Shown here piece after piece: positions 7,810-13,841 of a DNA stretch of 21,630 nucleotides (position 1 is its first letter; each line of letters starts with the position of its first letter). Position numbers and translations under genes: made by a program. The stretch is taken from NCBI GenBank assembly GCA_021739805.1, contig JAIPBB010000041.1, forward strand, positions 1 through 21,630, read 5' to 3'. The DNA is from Saprospiraceae bacterium. GTDB lineage: Bacteria > Bacteroidota > Bacteroidia > Bacteroidales > JAIPBB01. The notes under the pieces were generated by a model that saw only the letters and a program-made list of their open reading frames with translations, searched no databases and was not told the origin of the DNA.

Positions 7810-8823
7810 ATGAAAATCTTTTTATTTATTGCCTGCATCTTTTGCCTGTGTTTTGGTAATGGACAATCCCAAAATATAAAAAACTTAGTGTTTGAAGGAG
7901 CCGGCATCAGAGGACTTGCTTACGCAGGTGTTATTGAAGAATTTGAAAAAAATGGAATAATTGATAACATTGAAAAAGTAGGAGGAACTTCGGCGGGTGC
8001 AATCACTGCATTAATGGTTTCATTAGGCTATTCTTCTGATGAAATCATCAATATTGTTGCCAATACAAAATTCCAGAAATTTAATGATGGAAGATATATT
8101 TTCTTTGGTGGTTTTTATCGCATGAAGAAAAGCTATGGATGGTATCGAAATGATAAGTTTTTAAAATGGCTGGAAAAAATTATTGAATTTAAAACAGCTA
8201 ATTCTGAAATAACATTTAGCGAATTGCATTCTCAGGGATATAAGGATTTATATGTCACAGCAACTTGTCTTAATAAACAAAAGTTGATAGTTTTTTCGCA
8301 TGAAACTTATCCTGATATGAAAATCAAAGATGCAGTTAGGATTTCTATGTCGATTCCTCTTTATTTCAAAGCTGTTTTTATTGACAGTAAAGGTAAAGTT
8401 TACGAAGACCCTAAAGAAAGAAATAATCTTGACCTTGTTGTAGATGGTGGAGTTATTGGCAATTTTCCAATATTTTTATTTGATAGTTTAGGAGTTGATT
8501 CTGATAATAACCAAATAAGGATAACTAATCCGGAGACAATTGGAATCAGAATTGATTCCGATATGCAAATCCAAAATGATTCACTCTCAAAAGAACTGGC
8601 AGCAATACCAATTAATGATATTCAGGATTATATTTCAGCATTTTACACATTGGTAATTGAAAATTTAAACCGCAATCAATTAATAGAAGAAGATTGGAAT
8701 AGGACAGTTTCTGTTTCGTCTGTAGGTGTTGGACCAAAAATAAAAATGTTGTCCAAAACAGAAAAAGAAAAACTGGTAGAAAGCGGAAGAAAATCTGCTA
8801 TGGCTTTTTTAAAAAATTATTGA
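7810..8823 (+). CDS. exported patatin-like phospholipase/acyl hydrolase
   Basis: I prefer the ATG at 7810 (337 aa), which gives a clean signal peptide (hydrophobic 3-16, cut near GQSQ-N). The ATG at 7780 would add 10 polar residues in front of it. Patatin-fold serine lipase motifs are complete: oxyanion-hole loop G30-A-G-I-R-G35, nucleophile G59-T-S61-A-G63, and catalytic dyad Asp in D202-G-G204. SMSIPLYFKAV (about 179-189) is also typical. Such enzymes cleave acyl groups from phospholipids or related lipids; export implies the periplasm or cell surface. No outer-membrane anchoring domain (as in PlpD-type proteins) follows the patatin domain. Together with the next gene it is bordered by copies of one intergenic repeat. 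Confidence 0.85.
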   Translation: MKIFLFIACIFCLCFGNGQSQNIKNLVFEGAGIRGLAYAGVIEEFEKNGIIDNIEKVGGTSAGAITALMVSLGYSSDEIINIVANTKFQKFNDGRYIFFGGFYRMKKSYGWYRNDKFLKWLEKIIEFKTANSEITFSELHSQGYKDLYVTATCLNKQKLIVFSHETYPDMKIKDAVRISMSIPLYFKAVFIDSKGKVYEDPKERNNLDLVVDGGVIGNFPIFLFDSLGVDSDNNQIRITNPETIGIRIDSDMQIQNDSLSKELAAIPINDIQDYISAFYTLVIENLNRNQLIEEDWNRTVSVSSVGVGPKIKMLSKTEKEKLVESGRKSAMAFLKNY

Positions 8824-8840
8824 AACCACCATCCATTAGA

Positions 8841-8875
8841 GTTCTTCTCTTTCACTTCTTGCTTTCTGTTATCTC
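8841..8875. repeat. weak 7-nt periodic pyrimidine tract
   Basis: Read in sevens from 8841: GTTCTTC, TCTTTCA, CTTCTTG, CTTTCTG, TTATCTC. The period is visible but the monomers are diverged, so this is the weakest member of the heptad arrays in the window. Confidence 0.35.
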
Positions 8876-8880
8876 ATCCT

Positions 8881-8972
8881 AAAAGGCTTATATAGAAACC
8901 TATTTTCATCTAACTTACATTTAATCTATAAAATGCAAATCCATGAGTAACAAAAAAGAGCTTTTAACGTCA
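8881..8972 (+). repeat. intergenic repeat copy B, between patatin and alpha/beta hydrolase genes
   Basis: This is the longest copy. Its left part (8885-8923) matches 9789-9827 at 27 of 39 positions. Its right part (8903-8972) matches copy A before the patatin gene. It ends 32 nt before the TTG start at 9005. I tested it as an integron attC site and found no ordered RYYYAAC…GTTRRRY pair. Possible roles are a shared leader/regulatory element or remnants of a duplicated cassette. Confidence 0.6.
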
Positions 8973-9004
8973 TTGCTAAAAATAAATAACCTAAAAAAAG
9001 AAAA

Positions 9005-9751
9005 TTGTTTTTTAAATCATTATTAAAGTTTACATTGTTGTTGTGTTTAATCTTAGTTAGTTTTGTGTCAAAATCTCAAACTTTGAACGAAAAACAAAAT
9101 ATCTATTTAATTCCCGGCATTGGTGGTGATGAACGGTCTTTTAAGAATTTGAAATTTGACACCACTTTTTTTGATATTATCCATATTAAATATGAAATTC
9201 CAAATAAAGGAGAAGATTTACAAACTTATGCTTTAAGATTAGCTGAACAAATAGACACAACTAAGGGCTTTTTTCTAATTGGTGTATCTCTTGGTGGAAT
9301 GATTGCAACTGAAATCAATGACAAATTAAATCCCACAAAAACTATCATAATTTCCAGTGCTAAATGTCGGACTGAACTTCCTGCACGATATAGATTTCAA
9401 AGCACTTTACCGATTTATAAAATTGTACCAAAAGGATGTATTAAAAGAGCTTCATTTGTTGCACAAGCAATTGTTGAACCTGATCGAAAAAAGGAGAAAG
9501 AAACCTGCATTGCAATGTTAAAGGATAAAAATCCTTTTTTTCTAAAAAGAACAATTGAGATGATTGCCAACTGGGAAAGAACTGATTACGATCAAAACAT
9601 TATCCATATCCACGGAAATAACGACCACACAATTCCTATTAAAAATGTAAAATACAATTTTCTAATAGAAGATGGTTCGCATATGATAATTCTAACAAGG
9701 AGTAATGAGATTGGCAAGCTTATTAATTCAATATTGAAAAACTTAAATTGA
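9005..9751 (+). CDS. exported alpha/beta hydrolase (serine esterase/lipase type)
   Basis: A 248-aa protein from a TTG start: an in-frame stop at 8987-8989 leaves no ATG upstream, and TTG gives a normal signal peptide (hydrophobic 5-20, cut near SKSQ-T). Catalytic features of the alpha/beta-hydrolase fold are all present: IPGIGGDE (36-43) for the oxyanion loop, nucleophile elbow G93-V-S95-L-G97-G, acid in HGNND207, and His226 in DGSHMIIL. The cap region is short. Substrate unknown; a small ester or lipid is likely. It follows the patatin gene with intergenic repeat copy B in front, so both exported acyl hydrolases may be controlled together. Confidence 0.8.
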   Translation: MFFKSLLKFTLLLCLILVSFVSKSQTLNEKQNIYLIPGIGGDERSFKNLKFDTTFFDIIHIKYEIPNKGEDLQTYALRLAEQIDTTKGFFLIGVSLGGMIATEINDKLNPTKTIIISSAKCRTELPARYRFQSTLPIYKIVPKGCIKRASFVAQAIVEPDRKKEKETCIAMLKDKNPFFLKRTIEMIANWERTDYDQNIIHIHGNNDHTIPIKNVKYNFLIEDGSHMIILTRSNEIGKLINSILKNLN

Positions 9752-9782
9752 ACTTTTCTTTTTTATTTCTATATGCCTCCCC

Positions 9783-9827
9783 AAAATAAGCTTATTAATA
9801 AAACTGTTTTCGTCTAATTCGCATAAA
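9783..9827 (+). repeat. intergenic repeat copy C (partial)
   Basis: AAAA then AGCTTAT…TTTTCGTCTAATTCGCAT matches the left part of copy B at 27 of 39 positions (9789-9827 with 8885-8923) after a 2-nt gap. The right part of the element is not recognisable here. Like copy B, it lies a few dozen bases after a hydrolase gene. Confidence 0.5.
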
Positions 9828-10021
9828 GCAAAATATTACTTTGTATCAGTTTGAGAAATAAAGTCAGCAGGCAATTGCTTTCGCATCTCAATCACAATTT
9901 AGCTAGAAAATAGCTTTTGACAAAAGGCATTAAAAGCCTTTGTATCGTACACATCATACAATTGTATTTCGGATTTTTTGCATTTCTCATTTGATTTATA
10001 AGTTTTTTTGCCTATTATTGT

Positions 10022-10074
10022 GAGCCATTGTTTTTAAGCCAAGCCTTTAATCCAAGCACTTAAAATACAATGGC
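10022..10074 (+). promoter_or_regulatory. long hairpin in the leader of the methylcrotonyl-CoA cluster
   Basis: AGCCATTGT-TTTTAAG (10022-10037) pairs with CTTAAAA-t-ACAATGGCT (10058-10074): 16 base pairs with one bulged base and a 20-nt loop. The loop region contains two near-identical 13-mers starting CCAAGC. It ends 50 nt before the GTG start. It could be an operator, an mRNA-stabilising leader or a terminator for upstream readthrough; T residues follow only after a few bases. Confidence 0.5.
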
Positions 10075-10124
10075 TTATATTTTTATGACATTCAATTTTT
10101 TTTAAATAATTAATATTCAAGGAC

Positions 10125-11732
10125 GTGTATAAATTAGAATCGAAAATCAACACAAACTCAGACGAATTCAAAAAAAACAAAGAAGAATTTTTGAAACTCC
10201 TGAATAATTATAAAGAAATTCACAAACAAGTTACAAGAGGTGGTTCAGAACGAGCAATTGAATTGCATAAAAGCCGCGGAAAACTTCTTGCCAGAGAAAG
10301 AATCGATTTATTGGTTGACCCAAATACTCCATTTTTGGAATTATCATCATTGGCCGCTTACAATCTTTATGATAATGGTTTTCCTTCTGCCGGTATTGTC
10401 ACAGGAATTGGTTTAATTCATGGAAGAGAAACTGTTATAATTGCAAATGATGCAACCGTAAAGGGTGGCACTTATATGCAATACACAATAAAAAAACATT
10501 TACGTGCTCAGGAAATTGCATTGGAAAATCATCTTCCTTGCGTTTATCTTGTTGATTCCGGTGGAGCATTTTTGCCTGAGCAAGACACTGTGTTTCCTGA
10601 CAGAGACCACTTCGGAAGATTCTTCTATAATCAGGCTCAATTATCAGCAAAGGGACTTCCTCAAATTGCAATCGTAATGGGTTCATGCACTGCAGGTGGA
10701 GCTTATGTTCCCGCCATGAGTGATGAAACAATTATTATTAAAAAACAAGGAACAATTTTCTTAGGCGGCCCCCCATTGGTAAAAGCTGCAACCGGTGAAG
10801 TTGTAACTCCTGAAGAATTGGGTGGAGCTGATGTTCACACCTCAATATCGGGTGTTGCTGACCATTATGCTGAAAACGACACTCACTCACTTCAGATTTG
10901 TCGTAATATTTTCGAGACAATGGAAAGCCGTCCAAAACAAATGCTTGATATTACAACTATTGAAGAACCGGCTTATGACCCAACTGAATTATATGGCATC
11001 GCTCCTGTTGACCTGAAAAAAATGATTGACCCACGTGAGGTTATCATGAGAATGGTTGATGGAAGTAAATTTCATGAATTTAAAGAAAGATATGCAACAA
11101 CTATTGTAACAGGTTTTGCCAGAATTATGGGTTATCCTGTTGGTATTGTGGCAAATAATGGAGTACTTTTCTCTGAATCAGCATTGAAAGCAACGCATTT
11201 TATTGAAATCTGTACCGAAAGAAAAATACCTTTAATCTTCCTTCAAAATATTACCGGTTTCATAGTAGGTAAAAACTACGAAAGAGGTGGAATTGCGAAA
11301 GATGGAGCGAAATTAGTTCATGCTGTTGCCAACACAAACGTTCCAAAATTTACAGTAATTTTTGGTGGTTCATTTGGTGCCGGAAACTACGGTATGGCTG
11401 GAAGAGCATTTGGTCCAAGATTACTTTTCATGTGGCCAAATGCAAAAATTTCCGTTATGGGTGGTCTTCAGGCTGCTAATGTTTTAATAACAGTAAAAAA
11501 AGACCAGTACGAATCACAAGGTCTTGAAATGCCAAAGGATGAAATGGACAAAATGATGAGTACGATTACAGCAAAATATGATAAGGAAGGCTCAGCATAT
11601 TACAGTACTGCAAGACTTTGGGATGATGGAATTATTGACCCGGTTGACACAAGAAGAGTGATAGCTATGGGTATTGCAACTTCATTGAACAAGTTGTATC
11701 CTGAGCAAAAATATGGTGTGTTTAGAATGTAA
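10125..11732 (+). CDS. mccB: methylcrotonyl-CoA carboxylase carboxyltransferase (beta) subunit
   Basis: A 535-aa acyl-CoA carboxyltransferase, full family length, from a GTG start with AAGGA just upstream; an in-frame stop lies at 10107-10109. It transfers CO2 from carboxybiotin to 3-methylcrotonyl-CoA, giving 3-methylglutaconyl-CoA in leucine degradation. Signature stretches: [22 protein letters not shown] (about 145-160); [26 protein letters not shown] (about 213-226), which distinguishes the methylcrotonyl type from the propionyl type; [16 protein letters not shown] (about 412-427); and the C-terminal YGVFRM. One oddity: the usual MGGEQAA reads MGGLQAA (about 445). No biotin carboxylase gene follows; the only biotin protein in the cluster is the chimeric protein at 13842. 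Geranyl-CoA carboxylase is the main alternative substrate type. Confidence 0.88.
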   Translation: MYKLESKINTNSDEFKKNKEEFLKLLNNYKEIHKQVTRGGSERAIELHKSRGKLLARERIDLLVDPNTPFLELSSLAAYNLYDNGFPSAGIVTGIGLIHGRETVIIANDATVKGGTYMQYTIKKHLRAQEIALENHLPCVYLVDSGGAFLPEQDTVFPDRDHFGRFFYNQAQLSAKGLPQIAIVMGSCTAGGAYVPAMSDETIIIKKQGTIFLGGPPLVKAATGEVVTPEELGGADVHTSISGVADHYAENDTHSLQICRNIFETMESRPKQMLDITTIEEPAYDPTELYGIAPVDLKKMIDPREVIMRMVDGSKFHEFKERYATTIVTGFARIMGYPVGIVANNGVLFSESALKATHFIEICTERKIPLIFLQNITGFIVGKNYERGGIAKDGAKLVHAVANTNVPKFTVIFGGSFGAGNYGMAGRAFGPRLLFMWPNAKISVMGGLQAANVLITVKKDQYESQGLEMPKDEMDKMMSTITAKYDKEGSAYYSTARLWDDGIIDPVDTRRVIAMGIATSLNKLYPEQKYGVFRM

Positions 11733-11736
11733 GTAG

Positions 11737-11771
11737 GTTTCAAATTTCAGGTTTCAAGTTTCAGGTTATTG
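11737..11771. repeat. 7-nt tandem array (GTTTCAA/GTTTCAG type)
   Basis: Directly after the mccB stop: GTTTCAA, ATTTCAG, GTTTCAA, GTTTCAG, GTTATTG read in register from 11737. Four of the five units differ from each other by one or two bases. Confidence 0.75.
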
Positions 11772-11806
11772 CCACTTGTTACCAGAAATTATTAATAATA
11801 ATCGAA

Positions 11807-12595
11807 ATGAAACAATACGAAAATATAGAATTCGAAATTCAAGATGCCATCGGAATTGTTTGGCTAAATCGTCCTGATAAGCATAATGCTATGAATGATG
11901 TGATGATTTCGGAAATCATTGATTGTTTTGAAAATATCAATAATCTTGAAAACATCAGAATTGTAAAACTTCAGGGAAGAGGTAAATCATTTTGCGCCGG
12001 TGCCGACCTGAATTATATGAAAGGCATTGCTGAATTTGGTTATGAAGAAAATTATCAGGACAGTTTAAGATTAGCAAAATGTTTTAATGTGATTTACACT
12101 TGCAATAAACCAACTATTGCAGTTATTCATGGAGCAGCAATTGGAGGTGCAAATGGTTTACTGGCAGCCTGCGATTTTGTTTATTGTGATGATGAAACTA
12201 AATTTGCTTTTAGTGAAGTTAAGTTGGGAATAGCTCCTGCAACAATTTCACCTTATGTTACAAAAAGAGTCGGAGAATATGGTTCCAGAGATTTAATGTT
12301 AACAGGAAGAAGATTTCAGGGAAAAGAAGCTGAATGGTATCGTTTGGTAAACAAATCATTACCAACAGAAGAACTTCAGGATTATGTCGATGGAGTTGTA
12401 AAGCTTTTAATGACAAGTGGACCTGCTGCAATGGCAGCATGCAAAAATCTGATTTATGATATTTCAAATGAATTAACATTTAAAGATTCTATTGATTATA
12501 CAACAAAAATGATTGCTGAACTTAGAGCATCAAAAGAAGGACAAGAAGGGATGGCGTCTTTTCTTGAAAAGAGGAAACCGAAGTGGACTTTGTGA
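11807..12595 (+). CDS. methylglutaconyl-CoA hydratase-like crotonase, copy 1
   Basis: A 262-aa enoyl-CoA hydratase/isomerase family enzyme, normal length. Given its place between mccB and the biotin protein, it likely hydrates 3-methylglutaconyl-CoA to HMG-CoA. First oxyanion-hole motif SFCAGADLNYM (61-71), the ADLN being common in LiuC/AUH-type hydratases; second HGAAIGGANG (108-117); FSEVKLGI (135-142) with Glu137, equivalent to Glu164 of mitochondrial crotonase. The other crotonase catalytic Glu (Glu144) is Gly117 here, as in several bacterial LiuC-like enzymes, so chemistry by one Glu is expected. It is about 63% identical (165/260, no gaps) to the crotonase 272 nt downstream. Confidence 0.82.
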   Translation: MKQYENIEFEIQDAIGIVWLNRPDKHNAMNDVMISEIIDCFENINNLENIRIVKLQGRGKSFCAGADLNYMKGIAEFGYEENYQDSLRLAKCFNVIYTCNKPTIAVIHGAAIGGANGLLAACDFVYCDDETKFAFSEVKLGIAPATISPYVTKRVGEYGSRDLMLTGRRFQGKEAEWYRLVNKSLPTEELQDYVDGVVKLLMTSGPAAMAACKNLIYDISNELTFKDSIDYTTKMIAELRASKEGQEGMASFLEKRKPKWTL

Positions 12596-12693
12596 TGTTT
12601 GATGTCAGATGTCAAATGTAAGGAAGTTGAAGAAGGCACAAGTAAAAAGGCAAAAGTTAAAATTAGAAAGGCAAAAGGCAAATGAGTGATTGG
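12596..12693. repeat. 14-unit 7-nt periodic array directly after a stop codon
   Basis: Starting at the base after the TGA, the sequence reads in sevens: TGTTTGA, TGTCAGA, TGTCAAA, TGTAAGG, AAGTTGA, AGAAGGC, ACAAGTA, AAAAGGC, AAAAGTT, AAAATTA, GAAAGGC, AAAAGGC, AAATGAG, TGATTGG. The monomer changes part way (TGTCA.A to AAAAGGC) while the 7-nt register is kept. Confidence 0.75.
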
Positions 12694-12713
12694 AGGCAAT
12701 CCACAATTCAAGG

Positions 12714-12798
12714 CGTCATTGCGAGCGAAGCGAAGCAATCCCTTAATGAATGTGTAGAAAGATTATTTATAGATTGCTTCGCTTCGCTCGCAATGACG
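12714..12798. repeat. REPIN-like element with perfect 27-bp inverted arms
   Basis: The left arm at 12714-12740 (CGTCATTGCGAGCGAAGCGA…) and the right arm at 12772-12798 are exact reverse complements over 27 nt, separated by 31 nt. The arms are much richer in G+C than the surroundings. Two opposed REP-type units around a short spacer are the form of non-autonomous REPINs mobilised by RAYT (IS200-like) transposases. Translated, it gives peptides such as SVIASEAKQSIN and DCFASLAMT, strings known from spurious ORFs in many bacteria, so the repeat family is widespread. No RAYT gene is in the window. Confidence 0.85.
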
Positions 12799-12820
12799 GA
12801 GTAAACAAGCAATCCAGACG

Positions 12821-12862
12821 GACGAAGAAACGAGAAACAAGAAACAAGCAACGAGTAACTAG
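12821..12862. repeat. 7-nt tandem array (AAACAAG/AAACGAG type) before a start codon
   Basis: GACGAAG, AAACGAG, AAACAAG, AAACAAG, CAACGAG, TAACTAG read in register, followed five bases later by the ATG at 12868. The array occupies the place where a ribosome binding region would be. Confidence 0.75.
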
Positions 12863-12867
12863 AACAA

Positions 12868-13695
12868 ATGAACGAATTCACAACCATAGAGCTAATAATC
12901 AGCGAAAACATCGCAACTATCTGGTTTAACAGACCGGAAGTTCGCAATGGATTCAATGAAACTATGATTGCTGAAGTTACTGAATGCATTAACTCAATTA
13001 ATGAAAATCCTGAAATTAGAATTGTAGTTTTTAGGGGAAGAGGAAAATCATTTAGTGCAGGAGCAGATTTAAACTGGCTTGGAGGAGTTGCAAAATATAG
13101 TTTTGAAGAAAATTATAACGAAAGTTCAAAACTTGCTGATTGCTTTCATCTGATTTACACTTGTAAAAAGCCAACAATTGCAGTCGCTCATGGAGCTTCA
13201 ATCGGTGGTGCAAATGGATTCCTAGCAGCATGCGATTTTGCATTTTGTGAAGATTCAACAGTTTTTTCTTTAAGTGAAGTTAAGATTGGAATTGTACCTT
13301 CATGTATTTCACCTTATGTGAGGAAAAGAGTTGGTGAATATATTTCAAAAGAATTAATGCTTTCAGGACAAAGATTTTATGGTAAAGAAGCTGAGAATTA
13401 TAGGTTGGTTAATAAATCTTTAGCACCGGACTTACTCGAAGAATATGTCGGAAATACTATAAAACAATTATTAACAAGTGGATCTGATGCTATTTCTGCT
13501 TGTAAGAATCTGATATATGATATTTCAAATAAATTAACATTTTACGAATCAATTGATTATACAGCAAAAATGATTGCTGAACTTAGAGCATCAAAAGAAG
13601 GACAGGAAGGGATGGCGTCGTTTCTGGAGAAAAGGAAACCTAGTTGGGTAGAAAAGAGTCCGAAGTCGGAAGACGGAAGTCCGAAGATGAATTAG
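12868..13695 (+). CDS. methylglutaconyl-CoA hydratase-like crotonase, copy 2, with repeat-encoded tail
   Basis: A 275-aa paralog of the preceding hydratase, collinear without gaps to residue 260. Motifs: SFSAGADLNWL (61-71), HGASIGGANG (108-117), LSEVKIGI (135-142, Glu137); Gly117 again replaces the first crotonase Glu. Identity to copy 1 is about 57% over residues 1-210 but 90% over 211-260, and the DNA there includes a 40-nt identical run, suggesting recent gene conversion. The final 15 residues (VEKSPKSEDGSPKMN) have no counterpart in copy 1 and are encoded by a 7-nt repeat array. The two copies may act on different acyl-CoAs (for example methylglutaconyl-CoA versus geranyl- or other branched enoyl-CoA) or form a hetero-oligomer. 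Confidence 0.82.
   Translation: MNEFTTIELIISENIATIWFNRPEVRNGFNETMIAEVTECINSINENPEIRIVVFRGRGKSFSAGADLNWLGGVAKYSFEENYNESSKLADCFHLIYTCKKPTIAVAHGASIGGANGFLAACDFAFCEDSTVFSLSEVKIGIVPSCISPYVRKRVGEYISKELMLSGQRFYGKEAENYRLVNKSLAPDLLEEYVGNTIKQLLTSGSDAISACKNLIYDISNKLTFYESIDYTAKMIAELRASKEGQEGMASFLEKRKPSWVEKSPKSEDGSPKMN
13657..13691. repeat. 7-nt tandem array (AGTCCGA type) inside the 3' end of a coding region
   Basis: AGTCCGA, AGTCGGA, AGACGGA, AGTCCGA, AGATGAA in register from 13657, ending just before the TAG at 13693. The same monomer, AGTCCGA/AGTCGGA, forms the left arm of the hairpin at 20064. Confidence 0.8.
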
Positions 13696-13713
13696 ACAAG
13701 AAGTATATAAACA

Positions 13714-13763
13714 GATTGCTTCGCTTTGCTTCGACTCCGCTCAGCATGACGCTCACAATGACG
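13714..13763. repeat. single degenerate REP half-element
   Basis: GATTGCTTCGCTT…CAATGACG resembles the right arm of the 12714-12798 element, with inserted bases in the middle (GCTTCGACTCCGCTCAGCATGACG). No matching opposite arm is present. Confidence 0.6.
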
Positions 13764-13765
13764 AT

Positions 13766-13821
13766 GCAAGTAATGAACAACGAGAAACAAGTAACGAGTA
13801 ACGAGAATCAAGAAACAAAAT
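13766..13821. repeat. 7-nt tandem array (ACGAGTA/ACGAGAA type) before a start codon
   Basis: Eight units in register: GCAAGTA, ATGAACA, ACGAGAA, ACAAGTA, ACGAGTA, ACGAGAA, TCAAGAA, ACAAAAT. It ends 20 nt before the ATG at 13842. The monomers are close to those of the 12821-12862 array. Confidence 0.75.
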
Positions 13822-13841
13822 TGAAACAGAAATAAACTCAA

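Larger units (their letters stand above)
9752..10124. other. 373-nt intergenic region before the catabolic cluster
   Basis: No gene is visible. It holds repeat copy C (9783-9827), a 5-bp hairpin AGCTA-GAAAA-TAGCT (9901-9915), a 6-bp hairpin AAAGGC/GCCTTT (9923-9928 with 9936-9941) without a following T run, and the long hairpin at 10022-10074. I see no exact TAnnTTTG promoter box in front of the cluster. Confidence 0.6.

Noticed and set aside
7703..9827. Integron cassette array (attC sites around the two hydrolase genes)
   Set aside because: ATCTAAC fits RYYYAAC on one strand, but no GTTRRRY partner follows in the right order, the arms do not form an attC-like palindrome, and there is no integrase.
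9923..9941. AAAGGC/GCCTTT hairpin as a rho-independent terminator of the hydrolase gene
   Set aside because: The stem is only 6 bp, lies 170 nt after the stop and is not followed by a T run.
10435..10935. Minus-strand open frames opposite the carboxyltransferase beta subunit
   Set aside because: Antisense shadows of a highly conserved gene; no motif, signal or ribosome site supports them.
12496..12989. Two overlapping minus-strand open frames containing SVIASEAKQS and DCFASLAMT peptides
   Set aside because: They are translations of the inverted repeat at 12714-12798 and of the antisense of the hydratases; such peptides are a known artefact of this repeat family.
13644..13835. Small plus-strand open frame of 63 codons overlapping the end of hydratase copy 2
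   Set aside because: It consists of heptad repeat and REP-like DNA, which stay open in several frames because of composition; no domain is visible.
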